Positions 8,134-17,763 of a DNA stretch of 64,000 nt are shown in pieces. Position numbers and translations under genes: made by a program. Numbering within the stretch: position 1 is the stretch's first letter; every line of letters begins with the position of its first letter. Source of the DNA: Bacteroidota bacterium (GTDB taxonomy: Bacteria > Bacteroidota > Bacteroidia > Chitinophagales > Saprospiraceae); assembly GCA_003045895.1 (NCBI GenBank), contig PZPC01000002.1:62001-126000 (forward strand), in the 5' to 3' direction. The notes beneath the pieces were generated by a model, which saw nothing but the letters and a program-made list of their open reading frames with translations, ran no database searches and was not told the origin of the DNA.

Positions 8134-10584
8134 ATGAAAATATCCCTCAACTGGCTACGCCAGTATATCGATACCCAAGACCTGAGCCCGGAGGCAATTG
8201 GTGACATTCTCACCAGCACCGGCCTGGAGGTAGAAGGTATTGAAGAAGTTGAATCCCTCCCGGGCGGCCTGCGCGGCCTCGTTATTGGCGAGGTCAAGGA
8301 ATGCGGCCGCCACCCCGACGCCGACCGCCTGTCGGTGACCAAAGTGGATGTGGGGCAGGGCGAATTGTTGTCGATTGTCTGCGGCGCCCCCAACGTAGCC
8401 GCTGGCCAGAAGGTAGTCGTTGCCACCATCGGCACCGAGCTGCACCCCGCTACCGGTGAGCCCTTCGTGATCAAAAAAGGAAAAATTCGCGGCGAGGTGT
8501 CCGAAGGAATGATCTGCGCCGAGGACGAGATCGGCATCGGCACCAGCCACGCGGGTATCATTGTGCTGCCCACTACTGCTCAGGTAGGGCAGCCCGCCCG
8601 CGATTACTACGGGCTGAAGACCGACTACGTGTACGAAATCGGCCTCACCCCCAACCGCTCGGATGCCACCAACCACCTGGGAGTGGCCTACGACCTGGCC
8701 GCCGCTCTGCGGGTGAACCACGGTTACGCTGGCAGCGTACAGCCTCCCTCGGTTGCTGATTTTAAGGTAGACAACACGAGCCTGACGGTTCCGGTAGAAG
8801 TGCGCAATACGGCTGCTTGTCCGCGTTACTCGGGCGTCAGCATCAAGGGCGTCACGATAAAACCTTCGCCCGACTGGCTCAAGGAGCGGCTCAATGCGGT
8901 GGGCATCCGGCCCATCAACAACGTCGTGGACATCACCAACTTCGTGTTGCACGAGCTGGGCCAACCCCTGCACGCTTTTGACCTGGACGAAATTAAAGGT
9001 GGCAAGGTCATTGTGACCACCCTGCCCGCCGCCACAAAATTTGCTTCCCTCGACGAAGTGGAACGCACCCTCCACGCCGAAGACCTGATGATCTGTGATG
9101 GCCAGGAAAACGGCATGTGTATCGGTGGCGTATTCGGGGGCATCCATTCTGGTGTAAAAGACAGTACGACCCATATTTTCCTGGAATCGGCCCATTTCGA
9201 TCCCGAGTGGATCCGCCGCACCAGCATGCGCCACAACCTGCGCACCGACGCCGCCAAAGTCTTCGAAAAAGGCAGCGATCCCAACGTGACCGTGTACGCG
9301 CTCAAGCGGGCGGCGCGCCTCATCCAGGAGCTGGCAGGCGGGGAGATCGCTTCCGAGATTGTCGATATTTACCCACAACCCAAGCAGCCCGTCCGTATTG
9401 CCGTACGCTACCAACGGATCAACGAGCTGATCGGGGTAGAAATTCCGGCGGCCAAAGTGCACAACATCCTGGAAGCAATGGGCATGACCATCGTCAGCCA
9501 GGATGCCCAGACCTTCACCGTAGAGGTGCCCACCAACAAAGCCGACGTGCTGCGGGAAGTGGATATGATCGAAGAGATCCTGCGTATCTACGGATTCAAC
9601 AACGTGCCCATCCCCAGCCGGGTCAACACCAGCATGGCCCTGGCGCCCGATCCGGATCCGACGAAAATCAGAAACCTGGTCGGCGACTTACTCGCCAGCC
9701 AGGGTTTCCACGAAATGATGGCCCTGAGCCTTTCGGAATCCCGCTATTACCAAAACAAAACGGAACTGGTCGCTCCTACCGAGTTGGTCTACGTGAACAA
9801 TACCTCCAACGTCCACCTCGATATCATGCGGCCCCACCTCGTTTTCGGGGGGCTGGAAGCGATCCTGCGCAACCAAAACCGCCAGGAAAGCGACCTGCGG
9901 TTGTTCGAGTTCGGCCGTTCCTACCGCCAGACGGAGGGCACCTTTTCCGAAACCAACCGCCTGGCGCTGTTCCTCACCGGCCGCCGCCGCCCCGAGAGCT
10001 GGCTGACCAACGACCAACAACTGGTGAACTACTACAGCCTCAAGGCTTACGTGCATACGGTGCTGGAGCGCCTGGGCATCTCGGGCTACCAACAGGAAGA
10101 GCTGGCACAAGCCGACGTGCTGGCCTTTGGCACCCGCTACCACCGCGGCCCCCGGGAGCTGGTCCTCTTCGGCCAGCTACAGCACGCCCTGGTTAAAGAA
10201 ATGGACATCAAAGGAGACGTCTTCTACGCCGATTTCAACTGGGACAACATCCTCGCAGCCCTGCCCAAAAAACGGGTGCAATTCCAGGAACTGAACAAGT
10301 TCCCGAGTATGCGCAGAGATTTGGCACTGGTTGTTGATAATTCCGTGAATTATAGTGATATTGTGGCGATTGCCGCAAAGGCGGGCAAAAAATTGTTGCG
10401 CGAAACCAACCTTTTCGACGTTTACGTCAATGCCGAACAGTTGGGCGCAGGCAAAAAATCTTACGCCGCAAGCTTCATTTTCGAGGATGCGTCCCGCACC
10501 TTGCAAGTGAAAGAAGTGGATAAGGTCATGCAGCAAATAATTCAGACCTGCGAAACGCAACTTGGCGCCCAGATTAGGCGTTAA
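8134..10584 (+). CDS. pheT: phenylalanine--tRNA ligase beta subunit
   Basis: Beta chain of the alpha2-beta2 enzyme that charges tRNA-Phe. It has 816 residues, the normal bacterial length. Order of domains: N-terminal MKISLNWLRQY, an EMAP-like tRNA-binding domain at about 40-150 (HPDADRLSVTKVDVG), the B3/B4 editing domain from about 200 (INNVVDITNFVLHELGQPLHAFD), B5 at about 400-480, the core catalytic-like domain, and a C-terminal FDX-ACB domain from about 720 (FPSMRRDLALVVD). pheS is not in the window. The coiled-coil gene, zapA and rny follow on the same strand with short gaps, suggesting a shared transcript ending at the terminator at 12990. Confidence 0.97.
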   Translation: MKISLNWLRQYIDTQDLSPEAIGDILTSTGLEVEGIEEVESLPGGLRGLVIGEVKECGRHPDADRLSVTKVDVGQGELLSIVCGAPNVAAGQKVVVATIGTELHPATGEPFVIKKGKIRGEVSEGMICAEDEIGIGTSHAGIIVLPTTAQVGQPARDYYGLKTDYVYEIGLTPNRSDATNHLGVAYDLAAALRVNHGYAGSVQPPSVADFKVDNTSLTVPVEVRNTAACPRYSGVSIKGVTIKPSPDWLKERLNAVGIRPINNVVDITNFVLHELGQPLHAFDLDEIKGGKVIVTTLPAATKFASLDEVERTLHAEDLMICDGQENGMCIGGVFGGIHSGVKDSTTHIFLESAHFDPEWIRRTSMRHNLRTDAAKVFEKGSDPNVTVYALKRAARLIQELAGGEIASEIVDIYPQPKQPVRIAVRYQRINELIGVEIPAAKVHNILEAMGMTIVSQDAQTFTVEVPTNKADVLREVDMIEEILRIYGFNNVPIPSRVNTSMALAPDPDPTKIRNLVGDLLASQGFHEMMALSLSESRYYQNKTELVAPTELVYVNNTSNVHLDIMRPHLVFGGLEAILRNQNRQESDLRLFEFGRSYRQTEGTFSETNRLALFLTGRRRPESWLTNDQQLVNYYSLKAYVHTVLERLGISGYQQEELAQADVLAFGTRYHRGPRELVLFGQLQHALVKEMDIKGDVFYADFNWDNILAALPKKRVQFQELNKFPSMRRDLALVVDNSVNYSDIVAIAAKAGKKLLRETNLFDVYVNAEQLGAGKKSYAASFIFEDASRTLQVKEVDKVMQQIIQTCETQLGAQIRR

Positions 10585-10604
10585 ATAGAATTAATTGTCT
10601 GAAG

Positions 10605-10907
10605 ATGGAGATATCGAACCGGTTACAAGCCATTGTGGAAAAATTGCAGCAACTGCAACAAAATACCCAGGCTTTGACGGCTGAAAATGCCAAACTACGG
10701 GCAAAAAATGACACTTTAGAAAAAAAACTGCACGCCTGGGAACAGCAACAGGCAGCAGCGCATCACAATATTTCGGAGCACGCACCAGTGGAATCAGAAG
10801 AGCAGCAGCAAGGTGTGCGAGCAGTATTAGATCAGAATATTCGTCAACAAATAGATCACTACCTCAGCGAAATCGACAAATGCATCGAATGGCTGAGGCA
10901 GCAGTAA
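10605..10907 (+). CDS. small coiled-coil protein encoded before zapA
   Basis: A 100-residue protein. Residues 5-50 form a heptad-rich coiled coil (LQAIVEKLQQLQQNTQALTA and onward), followed by a polar Gln/Glu/His-rich linker and a C-terminal helix, IDHYLSEIDKCIEWLRQ. There is no membrane segment. It lies 20 bp after pheT and 3 bp before zapA. Size and coiled-coil design resemble ZapB-type division accessory proteins, and the tight coupling to zapA suggests a role in cell division, but I do not recognise a named family; this is inference from context. Confidence 0.75.
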   Translation: MEISNRLQAIVEKLQQLQQNTQALTAENAKLRAKNDTLEKKLHAWEQQQAAAHHNISEHAPVESEEQQQGVRAVLDQNIRQQIDHYLSEIDKCIEWLRQQ

Positions 10908-10910
10908 GAC

Positions 10911-11207
10911 ATGGCGGAGGAGAAAATGATAAAAATAACGGTCATCATTGCCGGCCGGCCGTATCCACTACAGATACAAGCCGCTGATGAGACCGCTGTC
11001 CGAAAAATCGTCAAGGAAGTGAATGACAAGATCAACACTTTCCAGTTGGCCTACCAAGGCCGCGACAAGCAAGATGGCTTGTCGATGACGCTCCTTACCC
11101 TGGCTTTCGATCTGTACAAACTGCGCAAAGACAATCCATCGGCCAATGAACCCGGATTGGATGCCCAGTTGGATCGTATCGACGAATTACTCGACCAAAT
11201 ACGCTAG
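10911..11207 (+). CDS. zapA: cell division protein ZapA
   Basis: ZapA binds FtsZ and promotes bundling of Z-ring filaments. The protein has 98 residues, the usual size, with the N-terminal beta-hairpin domain (IKITVIIAGRPYPLQIQAAD) and the helix VRKIVKEVNDKIN, followed by the dimerising helix. It starts 3 bp after the coiled-coil gene. The 93 bp to rny carry no confident RNA gene. Confidence 0.9.
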   Translation: MAEEKMIKITVIIAGRPYPLQIQAADETAVRKIVKEVNDKINTFQLAYQGRDKQDGLSMTLLTLAFDLYKLRKDNPSANEPGLDAQLDRIDELLDQIR

Positions 11208-11300
11208 CATACCCGCTCCGCACCTTCTCTTTTTGCTCGTTCGGCATCCGGCCTGCTTCAGTTTGCTGGGGCAGTTAACCGTTTTTTAATCCGAACCATC

Positions 11301-12983
11301 ATGGATATAGGAATAGGACTAGGAATTGGTTTGGTGGTGGGTTTAATCGTTGGGTTTGTCGCCATGATAATGCGTAACAAAGGCGTTATCAGTGCCAAAC
11401 TTGAAGAGATCAACGCCCGCTCCGACCAGGAAATCAAAGAAGCTCGCCTGACGGCCAAACGACTCGTTGACGAAGCAGAAACCAAGGCGGAGAAAATTGA
11501 AGCGACCGCAGAACTGAGGAACGAAAAAATCAAGCAACGCAAAGTTCAGGAAGCCAAGGAGAAGTTCAACCGTTACCGCGCCGAATTTGAAAAATTCAAA
11601 GCCGAAGAGCTGATCGAGCTCAAGGAGCGCGAAATGGAGATGAAGTCGCTGGTAAAAGAATTCGATCAGAAGAAAGAAACTTTTACCGACCGCGAAAAGC
11701 AACTGGAACAACAGCGCAGTGACATCGAAGCACGCGCCAGTGAAGTCGAATCCGTCCGGGAAAACCTGGAAAAGCAACTCAAAATCGTTGGCAAGAAGAA
11801 GGAAGAACTGGAAAATGCCAGCGCCCGCCACATCCAGGAACTGGAAAAGGTAGCCAACCTTTCGCAAGCCGACGCCAAAGAGCAACTGCTCGAAGCGGTG
11901 AAAGCCAAAGCCGAGAACGACGCCATGGCCATCATCAAAACGTCGCTCGAAGAAGCCAAAGCGACGGCCGCTAAAGACGCCAAGAAGATCGTGATCCAAA
12001 CCATCCAGCGGATGTGTGCGGAATACACCATCGAGAATACGGTTTCGGTGTTCAACCTGGACAGCGACGACCTCAAGGGCCAGATCATTGGCCGCGAAGG
12101 CCGCAATATCCGCGCCCTGGAAGCAGCTACCGGTGCCGAAATTATTGTCGATGATACGCCCGAAGCCATCGTTATTTCCAGCTTCGACCCCATCCGCCGG
12201 GAAGTTTGCCGCTTGTCGCTCAAGCGACTCGTTGCCGACGGCCGTATCCACCCCGCTCGTATTGAGGAAGTGGTCGCGAAGGTGCGCAAGCAGATCGACG
12301 AACAAATTCGCGAAATTGGCGAACGCACGGTCATCGACCTCGACATCCACGGCCTCGATCCTTACCTCGTCAAGATGGTGGGCCGCATGCGCTTCCGTTC
12401 TTCTTACGGACAGAACCTGTTGAAGCACTCGATCGAAACGGCCAACCTCTGTGCGACCATGGCCGCCGAGCTCGGCCTGAACGCCAAGCAGGTGAAAATG
12501 GCCAAGCGCGCCGGACTGTTACACGATATTGGCAAGGTTGCCGAAGAACAAAGCGAACTGTCGCACGCATTGCTGGGCATGGAAATTTGTGAAAAATACA
12601 AAGAACATCCAGCCGTCATCAATGCCGTAGGTGCCCACCACGATGAGATCGAGATGAGCAATATCCTCTCGCCGATCATCCAGGCCTGTGATGCGATCTC
12701 CGGCGCCCGCCCCGGCGCCCGGCGCGAGATCATGGAAAGCTACCTCAAGCGGATCACCGAACTCGAAGACCTCGCTATGGCCCACGAAGGGGTACACAAA
12801 GCCTTCGCCATGCAGGCGGGCCGCGAGCTCCGGGTGATTGTCGAAGCCGAAAAAGTGACCGACCAACACGCCGACGATCTGTCCTTCCTGATCTCCCAAA
12901 AGATCCAGGATGAAATGCAATACCCTGGCCAGATCAAGGTGACGGTTATTCGCGAAAAGCGAGCCGTTTCCTACGCACGCTAA
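11301..12983 (+). CDS. rny: ribonuclease Y
   Basis: Membrane-anchored endoribonuclease that initiates mRNA decay. It has 560 residues. An N-terminal Gly-rich membrane segment (residues 3-25) is followed by a long charged coiled coil to about 215, a KH domain near 256-300 ([26 protein letters not shown] in two parts) and an HD domain with LLHDIGK near 405-411. The C-terminus has the conserved [11 protein letters not shown]. It ends just before a strong intrinsic terminator. Confidence 0.96.
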   Translation: MDIGIGLGIGLVVGLIVGFVAMIMRNKGVISAKLEEINARSDQEIKEARLTAKRLVDEAETKAEKIEATAELRNEKIKQRKVQEAKEKFNRYRAEFEKFKAEELIELKEREMEMKSLVKEFDQKKETFTDREKQLEQQRSDIEARASEVESVRENLEKQLKIVGKKKEELENASARHIQELEKVANLSQADAKEQLLEAVKAKAENDAMAIIKTSLEEAKATAAKDAKKIVIQTIQRMCAEYTIENTVSVFNLDSDDLKGQIIGREGRNIRALEAATGAEIIVDDTPEAIVISSFDPIRREVCRLSLKRLVADGRIHPARIEEVVAKVRKQIDEQIREIGERTVIDLDIHGLDPYLVKMVGRMRFRSSYGQNLLKHSIETANLCATMAAELGLNAKQVKMAKRAGLLHDIGKVAEEQSELSHALLGMEICEKYKEHPAVINAVGAHHDEIEMSNILSPIIQACDAISGARPGARREIMESYLKRITELEDLAMAHEGVHKAFAMQAGRELRVIVEAEKVTDQHADDLSFLISQKIQDEMQYPGQIKVTVIREKRAVSYAR

Positions 12984-12989
12984 AAACCA

Positions 12990-13027
12990 AGCCGGCCTGA
13001 CTTCACGAAGCAGGCCGGCTTTTTTTT
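12990..13027 (+). terminator. intrinsic terminator after rny
   Basis: Perfect 10-bp GC-rich stem AGCCGGCCTG (12990-12999) / CAGGCCGGCT (13011-13020) with an 11-nt loop, followed at once by seven T. It closes the pheT-zapA-rny transcript. Confidence 0.93.
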
Positions 13028-13062
13028 GCCTCCGGCAACGCCATTCAAACAACCTACGCCAT

Positions 13063-13695
13063 ATGCTAGCCACCCACGGGTTAAGCTTTTCCTTTCCCTC
13101 CCGGGACGCGGTGAAAATGAACTTCCCCGACATCCAGTGTGCCACGGGAGCCCAGTGGCTCCTCCTGGGGCAATCGGGCAGCGGTAAGACCACCCTTCTT
13201 CACCTGCTCGCTGGCCTGCGCACCCCGGCGGCGGGCACCGTACAAATCAATGATACCATCATCAACCGGTTGTCTACCCGGGAACTGGATCGCTTCCGCG
13301 GGCAGCAGATTGGCATCGTTTTTCAGCAAGCTCACTTTGTCCGCTCCCTCACGGTCGCCCAAAACCTGGCCCTGGCCCGACAACTGGCCGGACTCCTGCC
13401 GGATGCGTCCGCCATTCGTGTCCTGCTCGAACGCCTCAACGTGGGCCATAAGTTGCACGCCCTGCCCCAGGCACTTAGCGTGGGCGAACAGCAGCGGGTA
13501 GCCATTGCGCGGGCGCTCATCAATGAGCCCACCGTTATTTTAGCGGATGAGCCCACTTCTGCCCTCGATGACCACAATACCGAACAAGTCGTCGAATTGC
13601 TCCAAAGCCAGGCCGCAGCGGCCAACGCCACCTTGCTGGTCGTCACCCACGACCAGCGCCTGAAAGCTAACTTTGACCAATACATCCAGCTATGA
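13063..13695 (+). CDS. ABC transporter ATP-binding protein (LolD/MacB class)
   Basis: Nucleotide-binding subunit of 210 residues. Walker A GQSGSGKTT at about 36-44, signature LSVGEQQR near 138, Walker B VILADEPTSALD near 158-169, and the switch His in VVTHDQ. The sequence class is that of type VII (mechanotransmission) exporters such as LolD and MacB. It overlaps the permease gene by 4 bp (ATGA), so the two are translationally coupled. Substrate unknown. Confidence 0.9.
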   Translation: MLATHGLSFSFPSRDAVKMNFPDIQCATGAQWLLLGQSGSGKTTLLHLLAGLRTPAAGTVQINDTIINRLSTRELDRFRGQQIGIVFQQAHFVRSLTVAQNLALARQLAGLLPDASAIRVLLERLNVGHKLHALPQALSVGEQQRVAIARALINEPTVILADEPTSALDDHNTEQVVELLQSQAAAANATLLVVTHDQRLKANFDQYIQL

Positions 13696-14972
13696 ACCTG
13701 TTGCAACTCAGTTGGAAAAACCTCACGTTTCGCCCCCTGGCGATGATGCTCAGCGTCTTGTTGTTTGCGCTGGGTGTGGGGCTGATATCCATCCTGTTCC
13801 TGGTTAAAGACCAGCTGAATAAAAATTTCGAAAGCAACCTCGCCGGTATCGATCTGGTTGTTGGGGCCAAGGGCAGTCCGCTGCAATTGATCCTCAGCAG
13901 CATGTATCACATCGACAACCCGACCGGTAATGTCAGCCTGCAGGAAGTTCGGCCGTTTCTAAATCCCAAACACCCGCTCATTCAGCGCGCCGTGCCCCTT
14001 TCGTTGGGCGACAGCTACCGCAAGTACCGCATCGTGGGTACCACCCCCGCGATCCTGGATCTTTACGGTACCCAACTGGCCAGTGGCCAGGTTTGGCAAC
14101 AAGATTTTGACGTGGTTGCTGGTGGCCAGGTGGCGCAGGAGCTGGGGCTAAAGCTGGGCGACACCTTCAGCAGTTCCCACGGGTTATTGGAAGATGACAA
14201 CCTCAAACACGAACACACCGCTTTCCACATCGCAGGTATCCTGCAACCCAACGGCACCGTCCTGGATCAACTCCTCCTCACCTCCAACCAGACTTACTGG
14301 CAGGTGCATGCCCCGGCAGCGGAAACGACCGCAGCACCCGAACACGAGCACCACGAAGGAGAAACAGCATCCGAACACGAACACGAACCCCGGCCCGCCG
14401 TTTCTCTCCTGGATGCCCCGGGCGACCAACAGATCACCTCGCTCCTGATCCAGTTTAAAGGCCGCAATTTTCAGGCCCTGAACATGCAGCGCAGCATCAA
14501 CGAGAATACCAACCTGCAGGCCGCCACCCCGGCCATCGAAATTACCCGCCTCTACACCCTCCTGGATCCCGCCGAAAAGGCCCTGCGGCTGCTGGCGATC
14601 CTGATTATTTTCGTGTCCGGATTGAGCATCTTTGTTTCCCTTTACGCTTCGCTGCAGGAACGACAGTACGAACTGGCGCTGCTGCGGGTCATGGGAGCCC
14701 GGCCGCGGACGCTCTTCCTGCTCATCATTGGCGAGGGCCTGCTGCTGGCCGTCATCGGCTTTGGACTGGGCATGCTGCTCAGCCACGTTGGCATGCAAAT
14801 GCTGGCGGGTACCCTCCACGAAGCCTACCGCTACACCTTCACGGGCTGGCACTTCTTGCCGGAAGAAGGCTACCTGTTTTTAGGCGCCCTGGGTATTGGC
14901 TTGCTGGCCGCCATCCTCCCCGCGATCAAGGCTTCGCGTACGGATATTTCGGAGACGTTGCTCAAGGACTAG
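13692..14972 (+). CDS. ABC transporter permease, FtsX/MacB-like, with His-rich periplasmic loop
   Basis: A 426-residue membrane protein with the type VII layout: one N-terminal membrane helix (about 15-37), a large extracytoplasmic domain, and three C-terminal helices (about 300-320, 340-365, 398-416). The last helices contain the FtsX pattern YELALLRVMGARPRTLFLLI. The periplasmic domain carries a His/Glu-rich insert near residues 216-232 (EHEHHEGETASEHEHEP) of the kind that binds zinc, nickel or copper. Together with the ATPase it forms a complete exporter or lipoprotein-extraction type complex without a visible adaptor. The insert suggests metal sensing or transport; this is inference. Confidence 0.85.
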   Translation: MNLLQLSWKNLTFRPLAMMLSVLLFALGVGLISILFLVKDQLNKNFESNLAGIDLVVGAKGSPLQLILSSMYHIDNPTGNVSLQEVRPFLNPKHPLIQRAVPLSLGDSYRKYRIVGTTPAILDLYGTQLASGQVWQQDFDVVAGGQVAQELGLKLGDTFSSSHGLLEDDNLKHEHTAFHIAGILQPNGTVLDQLLLTSNQTYWQVHAPAAETTAAPEHEHHEGETASEHEHEPRPAVSLLDAPGDQQITSLLIQFKGRNFQALNMQRSINENTNLQAATPAIEITRLYTLLDPAEKALRLLAILIIFVSGLSIFVSLYASLQERQYELALLRVMGARPRTLFLLIIGEGLLLAVIGFGLGMLLSHVGMQMLAGTLHEAYRYTFTGWHFLPEEGYLFLGALGIGLLAAILPAIKASRTDISETLLKD

Positions 14973-15010
14973 TTTTTTGACGTGGAAGGGAGTAAAAGTG
15001 GCCTTTCCTG

Positions 15011-16735
15011 CTATTCCAAAAAATCCCGGCGCCAAAGCTCCAGGGTAAGGATCATCCAGAGCAACAAACCGTGGCGATCAAGGCCAACATCTTTGTCGTA
15101 GCGGAGCAATTCTTTGATGGTGGCGGGCTGAAACAGTCCGGCAGCCGCTACGTTTTTCGGTTGCAGTACCCTTTTTGCCGTCCGGCGCAGTTCGCCCTGG
15201 AACCAGTAACGCACCGGGACGCGCATCCCACTTTTCGGACGCTGGATAATTGGTTCGGGGACATCACAGGCGTAGGCGCGCTTGAGGATATATTTCTCCA
15301 CTCCCTGGTGAAGTTTCAGCGTGGTGGGCATTGCCATGCTGCTGGTGATGATCTTGCGGCTAAATAGTGGTGCGTATGGTACAAAATCCTGCGCGCCCAG
15401 CATCCGCTCTACTTTCGGCAAAATCAGGTGGGCCCCTTTGAGTTTGATGTTGATGGCCATTAGTTTGTCTAAAAACGACCTGTCGGGGGCCGCAAAAAAC
15501 GGCGTCAATAAAGACTCCAGGTGTGCGCCTTCATCCAATTGCTGCAACAGTTCGGGGGCCAATAGCCGGTCCAGGTGCTGGTAGCCACGGCGGTAGGTCG
15601 CGAGGTAGGCTTTTTCCCGATAACCCGTAGGCTGTTCGAGGCCGTACCACTCAGACAGCAGCATCGACATATTCTTTGGGCCACCAAAGCAAGGGTCTCC
15701 ACCTTCTCCATTGAAAATACAGGATACTTTCCCGCGGGCAAAACGGGCCAGCTCAAAATTGGGCGCGGTGATGGGATCGCCCGACGGTTCGTCCAGGGCA
15801 CGGATAATTTCCGGCAGGCGGCGATTGAAATCCCGCGGGTTCACCGTCACCTCGTGGTGAATGGTCCGGTACCGTTGCGCTACCAGTTGGGCAAAGGCAT
15901 TTTCGTGGGGGTATTTCGTTCCGAAATTAATGGAAAAAGTGTGGATCGGGCGGTGGTGTAGTTGGGCTACCCGCGCGGCAATAATACTGGAGTCCAGTCC
16001 GCCCGACAGAAAGACCCCTACTTCTTCGTGTCCTGCTATTTTTTGCGCAATGTCTTCATCAATTTCCTGGCGTAGGCGCCCGGTCCAGTAGGCCTCGCTG
16101 GTATCCGGGTGCTTGGGGATGGCCGCCAGGGGGAAATAGTTGTGCGGACTCATTTGCCCGGTAGCTGGCTCGAACAACAGCTGATGACCTGCTGGTAGCT
16201 CGTGTACGTCGCGCAGCATGGTTCCGGCGAGTGGTACAAAACTGTACGTCAGGTACTGAAATACCCCCGCGGGATTGAGTTCCGGACGGAATCCGGGAAC
16301 AGCACAAATGCCTTTGGTTTCTACCGCAAAACTGAACACCCCGTTCTGGAGCGCGTAATAGATGGTACGCAGCCCACTGGCGTCGCGCACCAGGTAGAGT
16401 CGTTGCTCGCTGACAATGGCCAGCACAAAACTGCCGTGGAGGTTTTCCGTAAAGGCGATACCTTCCCGAAGAAACCCCACCAATAGCTCGCGGGGGGAAA
16501 GAGACTGCAAGGTTTCCGTCAGCGGAGCGCCAGCCACCACCAGCAGGACTCCGTCCATTTCTGCCAGGCCACTACCCGTAGCCTGCCGGCGGTCGCCCGT
16601 CGTTTGGGCAGCACCCATTTGCCAGGAACCGACCTGCGCCTTTTGCTGAACTTCATTACCCCGGTTGATCAACACCGCCAACTGCCGATCAGCAGCCTGG
16701 GGATGGGGGGAATTGGTACCAAAAATTATTGCCAT
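15011..16735 (-). CDS. asparagine synthetase-like protein lacking the glutaminase cysteine
   Basis: A 574-residue protein. The N-terminal part has the fold pattern of a class II glutamine amidotransferase (GSFVLAIVSEQRLYLVRDAS at about 101-120), but it begins MAIIFG with no Cys at position 2, so it should not be able to hydrolyse glutamine. The synthetase domain has an intact PP-loop, SGGLDSS, at about 244-250 and the conserved GEGGDPCFGG further on, so ATP-dependent adenylation is probably active. It is last in a three-gene minus-strand cluster. Such proteins can make asparagine from ammonia or form amide bonds in peptides or beta-lactams; the substrate here is unknown. Confidence 0.8.
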   Translation of the reverse strand: MAIIFGTNSPHPQAADRQLAVLINRGNEVQQKAQVGSWQMGAAQTTGDRRQATGSGLAEMDGVLLVVAGAPLTETLQSLSPRELLVGFLREGIAFTENLHGSFVLAIVSEQRLYLVRDASGLRTIYYALQNGVFSFAVETKGICAVPGFRPELNPAGVFQYLTYSFVPLAGTMLRDVHELPAGHQLLFEPATGQMSPHNYFPLAAIPKHPDTSEAYWTGRLRQEIDEDIAQKIAGHEEVGVFLSGGLDSSIIAARVAQLHHRPIHTFSINFGTKYPHENAFAQLVAQRYRTIHHEVTVNPRDFNRRLPEIIRALDEPSGDPITAPNFELARFARGKVSCIFNGEGGDPCFGGPKNMSMLLSEWYGLEQPTGYREKAYLATYRRGYQHLDRLLAPELLQQLDEGAHLESLLTPFFAAPDRSFLDKLMAINIKLKGAHLILPKVERMLGAQDFVPYAPLFSRKIITSSMAMPTTLKLHQGVEKYILKRAYACDVPEPIIQRPKSGMRVPVRYWFQGELRRTAKRVLQPKNVAAAGLFQPATIKELLRYDKDVGLDRHGLLLWMILTLELWRRDFLE

Positions 16736-16749
16736 AAATGCGTTTCCAT

Positions 16750-17757
16750 TTATCCGAAATCATCGCCACCACTATCTCCGTCTCCATCCCCCATGGCCTC
16801 GCCAAAGAGGGATAGGACAAGGATGCCACCCACCATGTTATCTCCCGAACTATCCACGTAAGTGCCACCGTCGGCAGCTACCTCCTGAACTTTTCTTGTG
16901 GCTATTGCCAATAGCCGACGCAGCTGGGAGGTCAGGCATAGATCGAGCGGAAAGTTGGTGACCTGTTGGAATGGCTGGAGGTGCCTGACGGTCGAAAAAT
17001 CTTTACCCTGCAGGCCCAGGTCAAAGACCGGGTTTCCGGCCAGCGTAAATTTGTGGGTTATGTTTTTGGCTACGGTAGCCCCATCGTGCAGGAGATAAAC
17101 TGGTAGATCAGACCGGCTGGCCAGCAGTTCGTTGGCCTTATCGAACAAATAAGCCGGATACCCCCCCTGGGAAAGGATCAACAACCGAAATTCCGAATGC
17201 AGATCGTTCAGTACCAGTAGGTCTACATAAATATCCTGGTCCAGTAACAGGATTCCCTCTACCCCGTAGTCATAAATATCGGGTTCGGAAGTGGCGGTTG
17301 GTGCTGCCAGCAGCCGGGGGGTGCGCAGGTATTTTTCCAGCGGTTCGCCGCGGTGGCGCAACCAACGATCAAAAAGAACCTGAATTTTTACGGGGTCGGG
17401 TGCGGTGCTCAAATTTCCGCCCCGCTTAAAAATGGCAATGCCCACACTAGCCAGCGCCAGGAACAAGGAAAGTGCTATGTTTTCAAATATGGCATAACTC
17501 AACCCACCTACCAATACGGCCCCCGCTAAGTTAGCGATCCACCATTGGGTTAGCTTAGCCTGTTGGTACAACGCTGCAAAAAATTGGTGGAAGGTAAAAT
17601 ATTGCTGATCCTGCTGGCTGGCTTGCCGTAAGGCACGCACAAATTGGTTGTCGGTGAAACCCTCTTTCTTTGGATCGAGCGCAAACTTGTAGCGGCATTT
17701 GCTACAGGTCATCCCATCGCGGTAGCGCTGGTTATTTCCACACTTGGGACACTTCAT
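16750..17757 (-). CDS. zinc-ribbon membrane protein of unknown function
   Basis: 335 residues. The N-terminus is a zinc ribbon (C3, C6, C18, C21 in MKCPKCGNN and TCSKCRYKF). Two closely spaced membrane helices lie at about 72-110. They are followed by a soluble domain of about 200 residues containing YGVEGILLLDQD, LLVLNDLHSEFRLLILSQGG and LPVYLLHDGA, which I do not recognise. The C-terminus is a Gly/Asp/Ser tail (GDGDGDSGGDDFG). It sits between the cupin gene (6 bp) and the asparagine-synthetase-like gene (14 bp), so the three are almost certainly one operon. No function is assigned. Confidence 0.75.
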   Translation of the reverse strand: MKCPKCGNNQRYRDGMTCSKCRYKFALDPKKEGFTDNQFVRALRQASQQDQQYFTFHQFFAALYQQAKLTQWWIANLAGAVLVGGLSYAIFENIALSLFLALASVGIAIFKRGGNLSTAPDPVKIQVLFDRWLRHRGEPLEKYLRTPRLLAAPTATSEPDIYDYGVEGILLLDQDIYVDLLVLNDLHSEFRLLILSQGGYPAYLFDKANELLASRSDLPVYLLHDGATVAKNITHKFTLAGNPVFDLGLQGKDFSTVRHLQPFQQVTNFPLDLCLTSQLRRLLAIATRKVQEVAADGGTYVDSSGDNMVGGILVLSLFGEAMGDGDGDSGGDDFG

Positions 17758-17763
17758 AAGGTC

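Noticed and set aside
8155-9462. A 435-codon open frame on the minus strand opposite pheT
   Set aside because: pheT is complete and well conserved on the plus strand; the antisense translation has no family features.
11208-11300. Possible 6S RNA between zapA and rny
   Set aside because: In other bacteria ssrS sits beside zapA, so I looked. The gap is only 93 bp, too short for a 6S RNA of about 190 nt unless it overlaps rny, and I could not draw the long open-bubble hairpin. A covariance-model search (6S family) would decide.
15505-15801. Alternative frames inside the asparagine-synthetase-like gene that might restore an N-terminal Cys
   Set aside because: No upstream in-frame ATG-TGC exists near 16735-16750, and the fold motifs are continuous in the chosen frame, so the missing Cys appears real.
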